Positions 1 through 11,924 are shown, numbered from the stretch's first letter. The stretch is DNA of 64,000 nt from Acorus gramineus (GCA_030737835.1 CM060850.1:29925716-29989715), one strand, 5' to 3'. Program-made: numbers and translations. The notes: a model not told the origin generated them from the letters alone.

Positions 1-449
1 TTAAATGGTTGCTCTCCTGGATTTGATACCCTAACCTCCTTCATGGAGAGGGGAGGTGCTAGCCAACTAATCAAAGTTAAAATCTATATATTTTCATATT
101 TAGCTTTTGAGTGATAAAGGTGATACACTAAGGACCTCTTTTTCCCTTTTATTCATTTTTAGTACACTTTGAACAATTGAACAAAAGTGCAACCTAGAAA
201 AGTGCTCCATACACATCTATTTGATATAATTCTAAGAAACAGGAGAAAGAGTGTCAAGATGTTCAATGTATATCATAAAATTCTGAAACAGCTGTTGTGC
301 ATACTTGTATAGTCATGAAACATTGACATGTTAATGTGTCTTGCATGGTGGGGGTCTCAAATTTTAAAGGAACCTACCAGAGGTATTTGGATGATATTCA
401 TGTACATGGTCCCCTTAGATGGACCAAAGTGGGATATGTTTTTAAGATT

Positions 450-677
450 ATATAACAATGTTGGTGGCGTGGTGGCATAGCCCGGGTAGTGTGACGCTAC
501 GAGATGAAGACACCATCTCCTAGAGACAAAATTCCTATAACTCCACGTAAGGCTCCTTGAGTGCACAAGGAAGAAGAGAGACGAAGACACCGCCTCTATG
601 GAGATAAAATTTATACTAGTCCACATAGGGCTCCTTAAGGTCACAAGGAAGAAGAAAATAAATTAAAAAAAAAAAAA
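450..677 (+). repeat. SINE-like repeat with two internal tandem units and an A-rich tail
   Basis: The block starts near a GC-richer head (GGTGGCGTGGTGGCATAGCC). Two related units of about 75 bp follow, at about 502-576 and 577-652, each containing GAAGACACC, a CCACRTA motif, GGCTCCTT and CACAAGGAAGAAG. A tail of A residues closes it at 659-677. Head plus A tail suggests a retroposed short element inside the HSF intron. No clear B box or target duplication was found, so the SINE assignment is tentative. Confidence 0.4.
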
Positions 678-842
678 TTATTAATGAAAAGTTGTGTAGA
701 GTCCTACTTAAATAGACAAATAGAATTTAAGCCATACCTAAAATAATAATAACCAACTCTAAGTAACCAACCTATCCACAAATCATCATGAGAGCATCTA
801 CCTCCACCATCCATAATTTTTAATTTCACTAATAAAAAATTT

Positions 843-864
843 CACACACACACACACACACACA
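843..864. repeat. (CA)n microsatellite
   Basis: Eleven uninterrupted CA dinucleotides in the HSF intron, about 400 bp upstream of the exon. Confidence 0.95.
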
Positions 865-1267
865 GTAGGCTGATGCTCTTGTTTTGTCATCTCGTACAAG
901 TCTCAGAAGGCCTCCTGAATCATTATGCAAGATTACTTTAGGTTGATCACTCTAAAATTCACTTGTTCAAAGACAAGAATGTTAATTTTCAGTATCATAT
1001 TGCATTCTTTTCTTATCCTTGTATATGAGAAATTTATATCATACAAAATCGATACCTCACCCCAACCTGGATTTCCCTCTTATATTATGAATTCAATGAT
1101 TTTTCAATATATTCCCTTGAATTTGTGGATTGCATTAAACTACTATTACCAGCAAGTATTTATGTCGTATTCATTAACCATTTATCTTCAAAACAGTAGA
1201 AATGTTAAATTATTTTACAATATTGACATCATGTACTATCGTTCTCTTTTTTATGCTATTTGACCAG

Positions 1268-2485
1268 GGCTTTAGGAAGGTTGACCCTGATCGATGGGAA
1301 TTTGCAAATGAGGGATTCTTAAGAGGACAGAAGCATTTGTTGAAAAATATTAACAGGCGAAAGCCCTCCCATGTACATAACATGCCACAGCAGCCTCAAG
1401 GACAAAATGCATCTGTCGGAGCATGTGTTGAGGTTGGGAAGTTTGGGCTCGAGGAAGAGATTGAAAGACTTAAAAGAGACAAGAATGTGCTCATGCAGGA
1501 ACTTGTCAGGCTGAGGCAGCAACAGCAGGCAACTGATAACCAACTTCAGACAATGGGGCAACGCCTTCAAGGGATGGAACAGCGACAGCAACAGATGATG
1601 TCATTTCTGGCAAAGGCCATGCAGAGCCCCGGATTCTTGGCACAACTTGTACATCAGAATGACAGCAACCGTCGCATAGCTGGGGTGAACAAGAAGCGTA
1701 GGTTGCCTAAACACGAAGATAATAACTTGGAAGGCCAAGGCTCGCCTGATGGACAGATCATCAAATACCAACCATCAATGACTGATGCGATGCAGGAAGC
1801 AGCGAAGTCAATGATGATGCAGATACTGAAATATGACTCATCTCCACGTCTGGATTCTCCAAGCAACACCGAAAATCTATTGATCGACAATGTTCCCTCA
1901 ACATCCGATGCATTGGGTAGCGGGATCTCCAACAGGAATTCAGGTGTCACGCTTTCTGAAGTCACTCAATCTACATCCCTCCCTTATTTATCTTCTATAC
2001 GCCCATCTGCTGCCATATCTGAAATCCAATCCCCTGCTGAGTTTGTGGACACGTCCACCACGAGTGAATTGCCAGGGTTGGGCATCCTAGACGAGGTTCC
2101 GGAGGCCATTTCTTGCACAGATGACATAGTCATTCCCGACTTGCCTGATTTGCAAGCGATTATGCCTGAATGCGATCCCATCAATGTTATTGGTGCAGGA
2201 TTGGGCGTTGATTATATTGATTCCATGTCAGCTGGGATGGATGCGGAAATACCTCCCTTACTCAATGATCCCAGCTTGTCGTCGCTTCCAGCCATCAATG
2301 ACCCCTACTGGGAGCAGTTCTTTACGGCGAGCCCTAATTCTGGTGAAACGGAGGAGGCAGAGGTGAATGCGTTGGAATCAGTTGAGATACAGCCGGGAAA
2401 GGAGAATGGGTGGGATAAATCTCAGCATCACGTCGATAATCTCACAGAACAGATGGGCCTTCTTACATCGGATACTAGAGGGTGA
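1268..2485 (+). CDS. HSFA1: Heat stress transcription factor, class A1 (last exon, 5'-partial)
   Basis: This exon encodes 405 residues ending at TGA 2483-2485. It opens with the end of the HSF DNA-binding domain (GFRKVDPDRWEFANEGFLRG). Next comes a Gln-rich heptad-repeat HR-A/B oligomerisation region, roughly exon residues 58-120 (from GLEEEIERLKRDKN to FLAKAMQSPGFLAQL). A basic nuclear localisation motif KKRRLP lies near residue 142, an acidic-aromatic AHA activation motif (DPYWEQFF) near 345, and a C-terminal leucine-rich nuclear export-type motif (LTEQMGLL). The long HR-A/B insert, single AHA motif and NES are typical of class A1 HSFs, the master activators that bind heat-shock elements as trimers. 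The exon starts in phase 0 at 1268 after CCAG. The start codon and the first part of the DNA-binding domain are outside the window. Subclass A1 is confident; which A1 paralogue is not. Confidence 0.93.
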   Translation, partial: GFRKVDPDRWEFANEGFLRGQKHLLKNINRRKPSHVHNMPQQPQGQNASVGACVEVGKFGLEEEIERLKRDKNVLMQELVRLRQQQQATDNQLQTMGQRLQGMEQRQQQMMSFLAKAMQSPGFLAQLVHQNDSNRRIAGVNKKRRLPKHEDNNLEGQGSPDGQIIKYQPSMTDAMQEAAKSMMMQILKYDSSPRLDSPSNTENLLIDNVPSTSDALGSGISNRNSGVTLSEVTQSTSLPYLSSIRPSAAISEIQSPAEFVDTSTTSELPGLGILDEVPEAISCTDDIVIPDLPDLQAIMPECDPINVIGAGLGVDYIDSMSAGMDAEIPPLLNDPSLSSLPAINDPYWEQFFTASPNSGETEEAEVNALESVEIQPGKENGWDKSQHHVDNLTEQMGLLTSDTRG

Positions 2486-2920
2486 TGGACCCTGTACATT
2501 TACTATCAATCTTCCTCAAGAACTCTCTAAATGCTACACTACAATGGTACCTTTCTATGACAACCAGGTGATTGGATATTCTCTCTGTTTTTTTTGGCAT
2601 CCTTGTCTGATTTGCATTCTCTAGCACTTTTGTGGCTGGTCTTTTTGTACTGGCAGGGGGAGTTTTGTCTGAGAGGAGAATGTTTTATCAAAGTTGTCAA
2701 AGTTTCACCCATTCATTGGCTCTCTGAACTGAAATTTGGACTGATAGTGATATTTATTTGTAGAATATGAACATCTAAATTGTCAGCAGTCCCTTCCATG
2801 ATGGGGGAGGTTTAGCAGTCTCACTGGTAAGTGGAAACTGATGAATGAATGTAAAAATATGAGCTCTGTCAGGATCAGTGTTGTGTTTTTTGCCTCTGCA
2901 ACATTGTTAAAAGGAAAATG
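2486..2920 (+). other. HSF 3' untranslated region with a probable small intron
   Basis: After the stop, a short leader runs to GACAACCAG followed by a GT donor at 2568-2569. A pyrimidine-rich stretch ending in TACTGGCAG at about 2646-2655 gives a plausible acceptor. This would be an intron of about 88 nt in the 3' UTR. The polyadenylation site is not obvious. Confidence 0.45.
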
Positions 2921-2937
2921 ATACATTCATTTTCATT

Positions 2938-3100
2938 AGCAGCCTCATATGCAGATATGCAGATTTTTTTGTTTTTTTTTGAAGTATATACTTAACTAAT
3001 GAATTATTTTCTTCTATAAAAAAAAATGAAAATTGCATCATATATTTGTATATTTTTTATAATTAGTGATATGGCAATTGTAAAATGAGGCTGCAAAACT
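2938..3100. mobile_element. Short fold-back MITE
   Basis: The ends read GCAGCCTCAT and ATGAGGCTGC, a perfect 10-bp inverted pair flanking about 140 bp of AT-rich DNA. The size and structure fit a small non-autonomous DNA transposon just downstream of the HSF transcript. Confidence 0.5.
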
Positions 3101-3259
3101 ATTGTTAAAAGTGCGGTCAGGTAGAGGTTGCCATGTGCTATTTATGTTGTTCATCATTATATGTTCTTCATAGTTGGGTGTTTTTTTTTCTAATGTTTGT
3201 TGAATATCTGGTTCAGTTTATTTTCTTATTTTTGATCTTGTACCGTATTTTATTGGAAA

Positions 3260-3460
3260 AAGATACACGTAGTCTTCATTGCAGCTTTAATTACAGTCTA
3301 TCCTATTTTTATTTTTTTTTTAAATCATATTCTCACCCTTTGCTTGTTATATAAAATGAAATATATATTAAGATATATTAATGTATGTTGATAGGATTTT
3401 ATATATTATGATAGTGCATATGGGGCTATAAAATAGATTGTATGTACCAGCGCTCCATTT
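3260..3460 (+). mobile_element. MITE remnant, three-copy family (copy 1)
   Basis: The stretch shares AAATGAAATATATA, a run close to GATATATTAATGTAT, TATGATAG and an end near ACCAGCGCTCC with copies at about 27300-27545 and 51880-52145. The right ends carry a GGACTGCAAAA-like motif that mirrors TTGCAGY at the left, suggesting a fold-back element. Boundaries are approximate. Confidence 0.45.
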
Positions 3461-3909
3461 TATTTTATGTTAGTACGAAGTACATGGATTGAGTCGTAGT
3501 TTAAGAATATTTGGCAAGCTTCCATCACATCTTTAGTTGATTTTTTTTTTTTTTTGTTCTTTTGAGTGAAATTGTGTGCACATCTTTATATGTTGGAGAG
3601 GGAATTTTATTTTGGGGTGTTTAATACACACACTGTCTACCCCAGCATATGATTTTTTTATGTAAATATACAAGGTATATATTACTATATTATAAATATA
3701 CAGATATACTTCATCTAATCTTTAAAAATAAATCAATATGTAAAGATAGAAGGTATATACATATATTTCATCTAATATTTTAAAATAAATCAAAACATGT
3801 ATAAATTGTAAATAAAAATGGAAAAAAAAAACATTTAAAGAAACGTATTCTTGATCACAGTATTATGTTAATCAAATATGCAAATTATAAGTTGTGAATG
3901 CCGAACAGA

Positions 3910-4375
3910 TAAAATAAAGGGAAAAATTCAAATACCCCCAAGTAAACTACATTTAAATAATCCTTTGAGTTAAAATTTTCTTTAACAGATTATGATTATT
4001 CTGTAAATATTTTGTTTGGTCAACCCTAGCTGTAAACACAATATATCAAAAACTCCTAACAAAATGTTAAAACGCAGAAACCCTCTATAAATAACAATTT
4101 TATTCATATAAATAGATTATAAAATTTTATTCGAAAAGATAAAATTATCATTATAGATTATTTTTTGTATTTATAACACATTGTAAGAGATTTTTAATAT
4201 ATTGTATTTTCAATTAAGATTTAAATAAACAAAATATTCACAAAACATTCATTATCTATTAATGAAAATTTAACTCAAGAATTATTTAAATTTATATAAA
4301 TGCTTTCAAAAAAATTATCAGGGTTATATGTATTTCGGTCAGACAAGGGGTTGTATAAAATTTTTTTCCCTAAAA
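3910..4375 (+). mobile_element. Fold-back MITE, TATATGGATTT family (copy 1)
   Basis: The left part reads AAAATTCAAATACCCCC and the right part AGGGTTATATGTATTT. Between them are landmarks shared with the other copies: TTAACAGATTATG, GGTCAACCCTAG, AATATATCAAAAACTCC, TAAAATTATCATT and TTTAACTCAAG. Similar blocks occur at 12280, 12965, 13955, 49395 and 63775. No open frame is present, so it is non-autonomous. Confidence 0.6.
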
Positions 4376-4805
4376 TAAAATCACTATTTTCGCAGGACAA
4401 ATTTGAAAATAAAAATAAGTTAAAATTGATTTCCTTGTCTTATCGGCTGATCCGGATAGGCTAAAATGCTACGCCACAACAACAAGCGAGATATACCCAC
4501 TCAATTGCCCGCGCACGACCCTGGTCCGAAGGGATCACAGAGAATCTCTTACGCATGAAGGACCGCGTGACCGTGTGTCACACGTCGCCGCGGCATCCGG
4601 ATCTCTTATGATCCAATGGTCCAAAAAAAAAAAAGGACGGTCCCATGGATCTTGATATCATCACCCCAACCATCTTCTATTGAATCCTCCGGTTCTCCTC
4701 AATCGGACGGTCAGTTTCACTCGTGTGGGCGTGCCTCGTAACGTAGCAGGCGTGACGAAACAGATCTTCTCTTCAATGAAGGGGGACACACGTCGTTGCC
4801 TGCAC
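4376..4805 (+). promoter_or_regulatory. Promoter region of the BPA1-like gene
   Basis: GC content rises sharply from about 4440 relative to the AT-rich, MITE-filled DNA to its left. The stretch ends in a TATA box at 4806. It contains a CCGCGTGACC run and repeated GATCC-type and CGGACGGT-type motifs. The assignment rests on position and composition. Confidence 0.5.
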
Positions 4806-4812
4806 TATAAAT
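4806..4812 (+). promoter_or_regulatory. TATA box of the BPA1-like gene
   Basis: TATAAAT within GCACTATAAATACC lies about 165 bp upstream of the start codon at 4973, which would place transcription start near 4840, just before a CT-rich leader. This is a classic plant core promoter arrangement. Confidence 0.7.
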
Positions 4813-4856
4813 ACCTCCCCAAATATGCACGACTCGGTCGATCCCTCTCAAAATCC

Positions 4857-4880
4857 CTCTCTCTCTCTCTCTCTCTCTCT
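4857..4880. repeat. (CT)n tract in the 5' leader
   Basis: Twelve CT units directly downstream of the inferred transcription start of the BPA1-like gene. CT-rich leaders near the start site are common in plant genes. Confidence 0.9.
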
Positions 4881-4972
4881 TCTCTTGACTTTGGATTTAG
4901 GGTTTTTGTTTTGAATCGATCGCTGCATCTGATCTGCGGATCGATCGAAGGGTCTCTTTAGAGGAAGATTCG

Positions 4973-7900
4973 ATGTCGGTGAGTTTCGATTTCGAATCCT
5001 CTCTGTTGGCTAGAAACTTGGTTATGTCACTTCATGCGTGGTTTCTTTTGATTGATTGAGCTTGAGACGTTGTGAATCGGTTTTGTGAGTTGATTTGAGT
5101 CCGAAAATCAAAAGTTTCTTCAGATCTCCACGTTGTTGTGGTGTTCTGTGTCTCCGGCTTCTCGATCTTTTTGTTTTTTATGTTTTTTTTTTTTTTTTCG
5201 AAGATGAATTTTGTGAACTGTTTCGGGATCCGAGCTTTGGTATTTTTTTGAATGTTTGATTGAATTAGATTTATTTCTAGCTTAATTGATTGCTTGAGAT
5301 GATGATTTTTAATCGGTGACAAACTAAAATGTGTAAATAAAATAAAGAACATGATCAGATCGTGAGTTCTGGCTGTATCATTGTTTTTGTTTTTTGTTGT
5401 CTAGTTAGTTTAAACAGATCATTCGGTTAATGAGTGTGCGATGATGTTGTGTTTGTTGGCTTGTAAATTTCTAATGAATTGTTGGGGGTCACTCCTCTTG
5501 ACATAAATAGAAACCCAGTTTACGTATCTTTCTCCCCAGAAAAACTCAGTATAATTATGTTTTTTGGGATTTTCCATTTAGGAAGTATGGGTTGATGGGG
5601 ATTATTCTGATGTAAAGTGTGAGTACATGACTATGCCTTTGGAAGATTTTGTTAAGAACATCACAGTGAAGGTCTGGTAGTCAAATAGACATTATATGTA
5701 ATATATGCTTCGGATCATCTTTTATGGTGAACATAGTGGTTGAATGATTTGAATTGAAATATGAAGCATGTTGCATCTGTAATTTTTAAAATATACATTT
5801 ACTATAATATCTTACAGGACAAAAAAAAGTGTTTGGAAATGGAAAAGAATATGGGCATTGATGTCTATATGGCCAGTTAGTGTGGTTCCCCCTTAGTCTA
5901 GAACTTGTATCAGCAATATTTATAATCACCTCTTTTCTATGGAAAACTTTTTTAAATTGGTGAGATATTTGAAGAAAATTGTTTAGTGACTGATTTTAAT
6001 AAATTATGGGTGCCCATCTCCTATAAAAAAAAAGAAAGATTTTGAGTTGTATCCTTGATCAAATGCAATTCATGTTCATTGTTGGATCATGTTCAGTTGT
6101 CTGGGTGTGCCATTTTGTTTTGTTTTCTCTGTGTGTGTGTGTTGGGGGGGGGGGGGGGTTGGTTTTCTCAATTTCATTGTGAACGATAAATATACAAGCA
6201 GAGAAGAAAAAGAAATCCACTATCACAAGTGCTGTCTCATAGCATAGGATGATTCCTCCCATCAATAGAAAACTGAGAGTTTTGAAATTATTATGTTGAG
6301 AATATCTACTAGCTTTATATTTTTAATGGAGAAAAGTCAACCAAATATTTGCAATCCAGTATTGTATCATTCTTTGCATCTTCTTAAAGGAAGTAGACCT
6401 CCAAAAGAAGAAACGATAGTGTATAATTTTTCATGTTATTGTTAGACTAGCTGGAGCTAATAAACAGAAAAGGTAGATTTGCCCTTTAAAAAGCCAAATA
6501 CTTCTATACAAGTGCACATCTTGAGGAGGATTGAGATCATGTGAGCTGCAGGAAGTGTGCTATAGATAGAGACAGAGTTCATAACATAGATATGTGACAA
6601 CGATCATAGCTAGATACAGGTGCAGAATCTTTGACATGCTAATTGAAAAAGCTACATTTAGGAGAAAAAATAAATTCTTGAATATTATGATTTTGGTTTT
6701 AACTTTACTGTCTAGAAATGCTTGGAGGGAGATGAATTGTATTTGTGGACGGTAGAACTCACAAATATTTCACGTTTAACAATTCTTTACCTGGCGAGCA
6801 AAACTTATGAGTGGGGTTCAGAGTTCTGAAACCAAAGGAAACAGTGGATCTGGTCAGATTTTCTGGAAGGCATATCCAGTTTTCTATGTGTGTCATATTT
6901 TACTTCCTTCCCTCTTTGTAGATTTTATCGAGAAAAGGTAGACATTCTACTCTGATATATGAATGTTTGAAGGGTGAAGAAGGAATGAGAATACAGAAAT
7001 GGGACACACACACAATCTCTAAAACACACAACTAGTAGAAGAGTTATCTACTGGTTCTAACAGGGAGAGCACATTCCAGTTGCTCCACGATGATTAATTT
7101 GCAACTAAAAAAAGAAAAGAAAAGAACTCCACCTTGTTTATGCCCGTGCAGAATGAATCTTTCACACTCAGCCAAATAATCTTAAAATATCCGTTGGCCC
7201 TTTCAGATATCACTTGGTTCCGAGTCAACCAAATTAGCCAAATCTTGCAGGAATGAACGACTGCGTGCTTTTAGAAACCACTTTCGGCCAAAAACTCCAG
7301 TCAACCCTTTGCCCCTGCCCCGTTGTAGATTAATGATAGAATCCAACTGATGTATACATGTAAGGTAATGAGTGTGCATTATTGTATATAGAATAGGCAA
7401 GTTAGGTATACGTCAATCCACTGTGAGGGGTTCTATTGAAATCAGGGTAGGTTAAAAGTGCTTCATGGAGGAGGATGGCAGTGCTTCTATATGATAGCCA
7501 TTTTACTTCTGAGTGTTCTCTTTATTAGAATGATAGGAGATCCCACCAATATTCTCTCTCATTTTGTCCAACAAAAAAGGCTAGTTGTTAACTGAGGAGG
7601 GAATTTTCTTGCTGAACTGTGGAGCAGTAATTTGTAAGTGATTCAAGATGCATGGGCATTTGTAATATGTGAAGTCAACTTCATCAAAACTTCTAGAGGA
7701 ATTTGTTTTCAAAGACAGTGTTGTTATGCTTTCAGTACTATAAATTGCTATATAGGCATCGGTTGCATTATTTCAATGGAATATTTTATAGTAGGATTAG
7801 GAATGGAGAAGAATGGCTGAACCAGAGCAACCCAAGAAGAAATTTCCAGTATATGGGTTTTGAATATGCACTGGCAGGTCATTCAATTCAGTGAACAGTT

Positions 7901-9902
7901 GTGTGCATGCCCATCACAGTACTGATACGATGGCCCAGATGAGGAGTGGAGGCCTGCAAGACTTTGGTCCAATGCTCCTAGGCATTGTGATGGCCTGCAC
8001 ACTTGGTCCATGATATGTTGCTAGTGTAGTTTGTGGAAAGGCCTGCCTTTTGGGCCATGCCAAAATTTTCTCTATAAATTCTAGATAATAGTCAGATTTT
8101 GAAGAGACATAAGTTACCCTTTTTTTTGGTGGAGCCTACATTGTAGGTGAAGTATGTTTAGGATCTAAGTCCAATTTTAATGTTTGATATGCAGGTCCGA
8201 AGAGTTAAAAAATAGGTTGTTTCATAGGCTCGTATCGTGTTATAAATAAATAAAAATAGTAGTTCTTTGGATTGAAGCTTAAGGAATGTTCATGTTGGGT
8301 CGTATATCTGTAACTATAAAAGTAAACTTGGCTTTCTACGAGATGCGGAATCATGGTTACATAAATGTTATTTTTTAATGTATTCAAAACATGGATGATT
8401 GTCTTTGTTCTCATGACCCAAATATTATGTTGCTCTTTCAGTTCCCATTTACATTAAATGAAACCAGGGTAACTCTTTTTGTTGTGTTACCCAATATCTC
8501 ATTCCCTGTTTGTTGTTGCAGACAAAGACGGTTAAGGTGAGCAATGTCTCCTTGGGTGCATCTGAACGAGACATCAAGGAGTTTTTTTCCTTTTCGGGTG
8601 ACATTGAATATGTTGAAATGCAAAGGTTAGATATCCATAGATCTGGTGAAATGCTAATTTGGCTGAATTCAACTGTATTGCTTATATTGGAACCTTATGG
8701 TACATATTCAATTAATTTACTTGTGCAGCGCGGATGAGTGGTCTCAGATTGCATATGTCACTTTCAAAGATTCACAGGGGGCAGAAACTGCTATACTGCT
8801 TTCGGTAAATCCAGCTCCCAAGACCTTTAACAATTTTATTTTTCAATAATTAGAGACTTATATTCAGGTAGATATGCCTCCCGTTTTTTTGCCTTATCTG
8901 CATACCTGATTTATTTCTTGAGACTCGCAATCGCATTATCAACTGATGACCTTTCCATAGTTGCACCACAACTGTTTTTCTTTAAAAAAAAATATTGAAA
9001 TTTCATAATTTTCTGCCTTATTGTGGGAGAGTTACAATAGTTTTTTTCTACACTACAGAATTTTTACTATTATTTTCATGTCAGAGAAGTGATTCTGCTG
9101 GTAATGCAGGGTGCGACGATAGTTGATCTTTCGGTCATCATAACCCCAGCTCCAGAATACCAACTGCCACCTACGGCTACAGTCCGACAAACGGTATTGA
9201 CTCATTCTTCCATCCTCCCCCTTATTTTTTTGATGATTTAGTGTCAATGTCATTTTAACATAACTTTTTGATATGTGTCAACCAAAGGAAAACAAACCTG
9301 CAGCAGCAGGTGGTGCTGAATCTGCAGTCCAGAAGGCCGAAGACGTTGTGAGCGGAATGCTCGCCAAAGGCTTCGTCTTGGGGAAAGACGCCCTCAACAA
9401 AGCGAAGTCCTTCGACGAGAAGCTCCAGCTGACATCCACCGCGACCGCCAAGGTCGCCTCCCTTGACAAGAAGATCGGCCTGACTGAGAAGGTCAGCGCG
9501 GGCGCCACCGCCGTGAACACCAAAATGAAGGAGGTGGACCAGAAGTTCCAGGTCTCGGAGAAGACCAAGTCTGCGATTGCGGCCGCGGAGCAGAAGGTGA
9601 GCACCGCGGGGTCCGCCATCATGAAGAACCGTTACGTGTTCTCAGGGGCAACGTGGGTGACGGGGGCCTTCAACAGGGTGGCCAAAGCGGCGGGGGAGGT
9701 GGGACAGAAGACGAAGGAGAAGGTGGTGGTTGCAGAGGAGGAAGGGCAGAAGAGAGGGGTGGAGGAGGATTTTGTGCAGGTCCACCTGGCCAACACTCCG
9801 AAGGTGGGTGACACTCCAAAGGCTGCCACACCCGAACAACAAGGTACTGAACAAGGTGAGCATTCCTCCAATGCTGCTGCTGTTCATGGACTGGTTCTCT
9901 GA
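4973..9902 (+). CDS. BPA1: BPA1-like RRM protein (binding partner of ACD11)
   Basis: Five exons give 294 residues: 4973-4978, 8522-8625, 8729-8804, 9110-9193 and 9288-9902. All junctions are GT-AG and the phases agree. The protein opens with a single RNA-recognition motif at about residues 3-75 (KTVKVSNVSLGASERDIKEF, then AYVTFKDSQGAETAILLS). A linker follows (PAPEYQLPP, about residues 75-85). The long Ala/Lys-rich C-terminal helix region contains FVLGKDALNKAKSFDE, a YVFSGATWVTGAF segment and an acidic tail. This order is that of the BPA1 family, whose Arabidopsis founder binds the lipid-transfer protein ACD11 and influences cell death and reactive oxygen. Exon 1 codes only Met-Ser, and intron 1 is 3.5 kb. 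Transcription would start at the TATA box at 4806. The family call is strong; which BPA1-like paralogue is uncertain. Confidence 0.92.
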
Positions 9903-10319
9903 ATTTATGGAACTTGTGTAAATTATAGTGTTGGTTTTGGATGGTTATATGGGTGATTATTAGTTTCAATTTTGCTTGGTGTGGAATAGGATAATCATAG
10001 TGGGGGGGAAAACATCCAGTTCTTCGTTTTTGGATGTGATGTTGATTTTTGGGTTGATACTTATATGTCAGACAGGTTTTTTTTTTTTTTTTTAAATGCA
10101 TTGAAAGTCAGAGAATTTGTATGCATGAGTTGTCTACTGTAAGATCAAGTGCAAAATTTCAGTTTGGAAAATGTTACACAAATTTCTGCCGTCTTTTTTT
10201 GCAGTTTGAACAAGTTTTAAATTTTTTTTTTTTCTTTTGAATTAAATGTTTGTTTTGCTGAATCACACTTTCACAAAAAAATAAAATTTATATTTGAATA
10301 AATTGAATGCATTCTATTT
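9903..10319 (+). other. 3' UTR and downstream flank of the BPA1-like gene
   Basis: T-rich DNA following the stop codon, with a run of about 17 T at 10077-10093 and another at 10219-10230. An AATAAA hexamer sits near 10280 in AAAAAAATAAAATTT. No further gene is visible. Confidence 0.4.
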
Positions 10320-10735
10320 TACATTCTCTGTTTGAATAGAGGAATTAAGTTATTTTGAGATAAATAATTATATTAGCTTTTGTTTGATTATGTTTTTAGT
10401 TATTTTCATCGTATACATAATAATTATTATTTTTTGATTGATTATGTTTTTAATTATTTTTATCGTATACATAATAATAATTATTTTTTTATTGAAATTG
10501 AATATGTAATGGATAAAATGAGAAAAAGGGTGGGGTGGTTGAAAAAAAATATGATGTGATGGTGGGGCTCACTTGTACATATAATTTTTTTTTTTTGATA
10601 ACACTAATGCATATATTTGGAAATTGGAATGTATTTCTCTTAATACCAGCTTATTCCAAAATTTCAATACTTTAGTTATTCTCCTAATCCAAACATTTTT
10701 TTAGGGGTTATTCCAGGCTATTTTCCTTTTTTAAA
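10320..10735 (-). mobile_element. GTTTGGAT-type MITE, degenerate, with internal duplication
   Basis: The left end reads CTCTGTTTGAATAGAGG and the right end CTAATCCAAACA. Inside, a block of about 50 bp beginning GATTATGTTTTTAGTTATTT and ending in ATACATAATAATTATT is repeated in tandem (about 10387-10434 and 10437-10486). That block is the degenerate, reverse-oriented form of the core motif found in the other members of this family. Confidence 0.5.
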
Positions 10736-11144
10736 GAGCCGGCTGTGGCTCAGAAAGGGCCCAAACTCTAAAAAGAACAATTGTATTAATTCTTTTCGGT
10801 AGTATTAAATAAATATTTAAATTTTTGTCTTTCTGTGCAAGAATGAATGCCTCCCATATTTTTAAATTATTCATATTAATTTGTTTTTTGAAAAATGATG
10901 TTACCTAGGATTTAATTCCTTGGCCTTTTTACAGACAAATTATTTTGTTCACTTTAAACATAATACTAAATTACATATTCAAATTTATATTTAATTGAAA
11001 ATTGATTTACTTTTTTTTGTTTTTCCGTTATATATTTAGGGATTTGATTTTGTTTTTATTTGTTTTACAAAGAAAATTATCATTTTGTTGATAAAATGAA
11101 AACAAATCCAATAAAATTAGGATTTTTTTGTTATTTCTTTTTTT

Positions 11145-11924
11145 GCTCCGTTTGGTTCATGTCATTTTTGGATGGATTTTATGTAAAATCCAATGTTTTG
11201 CGGTAATCTTGATGGTAATCATGAGTTTTACTAGAATTAAAATCAAGGCATGTGGAAAAATAAGGCGAAATTAAATTCTCATTTTTTTTTGTGGTAATAT
11301 CAAATTCCATCAGAAATTTAAAATTAGATAATTATTTTATCATTTATAAATTAATTAAATTACTATTTATATTTTTTTAAAAATAAATAGCCTCTTCTCT
11401 TTTTTTACCTGCTGCCTATAATGAGTTTATATAGTTGTTTTGATTTATAACTAACAAACTTTGTTATCATTGGTACATGTGATTTTATTGTAACTAATAT
11501 TATAAAGAATATATTGAATGTGTAATAGTTAGTTATTATAAACAATGCATAACTAATATGCTTGTGATCTAACCATGTACGTATCATCGTGTTCACGATT
11601 GTCTATTGAATGCGCAAAAGTCAGTTATTTTAAACAATGTATAACTAATATGCTTGTGATACAATACTGTACATATCATTGTGTTCATTAAGTATTTATA
11701 AAAAAATATGTTTTTTTTATAATTGTGATATAGGTAAAGAAATAAATTTTGCAAGTGTATGTATAATAGTAAAGGATATTTTAGACATTTAAAATAAATT
11801 TCTTATCATTTTTCATTTATAAACCAAACACTGGAAAGTGGGTCTTTAGATAAATCCACTAGCGAATCAAACAGTGTGATAAAATAATGATTCCTGACAA
11901 AATGATACGAACCAAACGGGACCT
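11145..11924. mobile_element. 780-bp MITE with CCGTTTGGTTC ends and a 94-bp internal duplication
   Basis: The left end CTCCGTTTGGTTCATGTCAT is matched in inverse by the right end ATGATACGAACCAAACGGGA. The inside has two head-to-tail units of about 94 bp (about 11511 and 11605), each with ATTGAATG, ACAATG and a perfect ATAACTAATATGCTTGTGAT, then TATCATYGTGTTCA. No transposase frame is seen. Confidence 0.65.

Larger units (their letters stand above)
1..1267 (+). other. 3' part of the intron inside the HSF DNA-binding domain
   Basis: The next exon opens at 1268 after a CCAG acceptor and begins with Gly-Phe-Arg-Lys-Val-Asp-Pro, the second half of an HSF DNA-binding domain. In plant HSF genes a single intron interrupts this domain at that place. 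I see no first exon in 1-1267, so the stretch is read as intron. It is AT-rich and holds a SINE-like repeat and a CA microsatellite. Confidence 0.75.

Noticed and set aside
1..1267. Search for the first HSF exon
   Set aside because: No segment encodes the expected start of the DNA-binding domain; the exon must lie upstream of the window.
9278..10101. Minus-strand open frames over the last BPA1 exon
   Set aside because: They are shadows of a GC-rich coding exon; the + strand reading is the conserved one.
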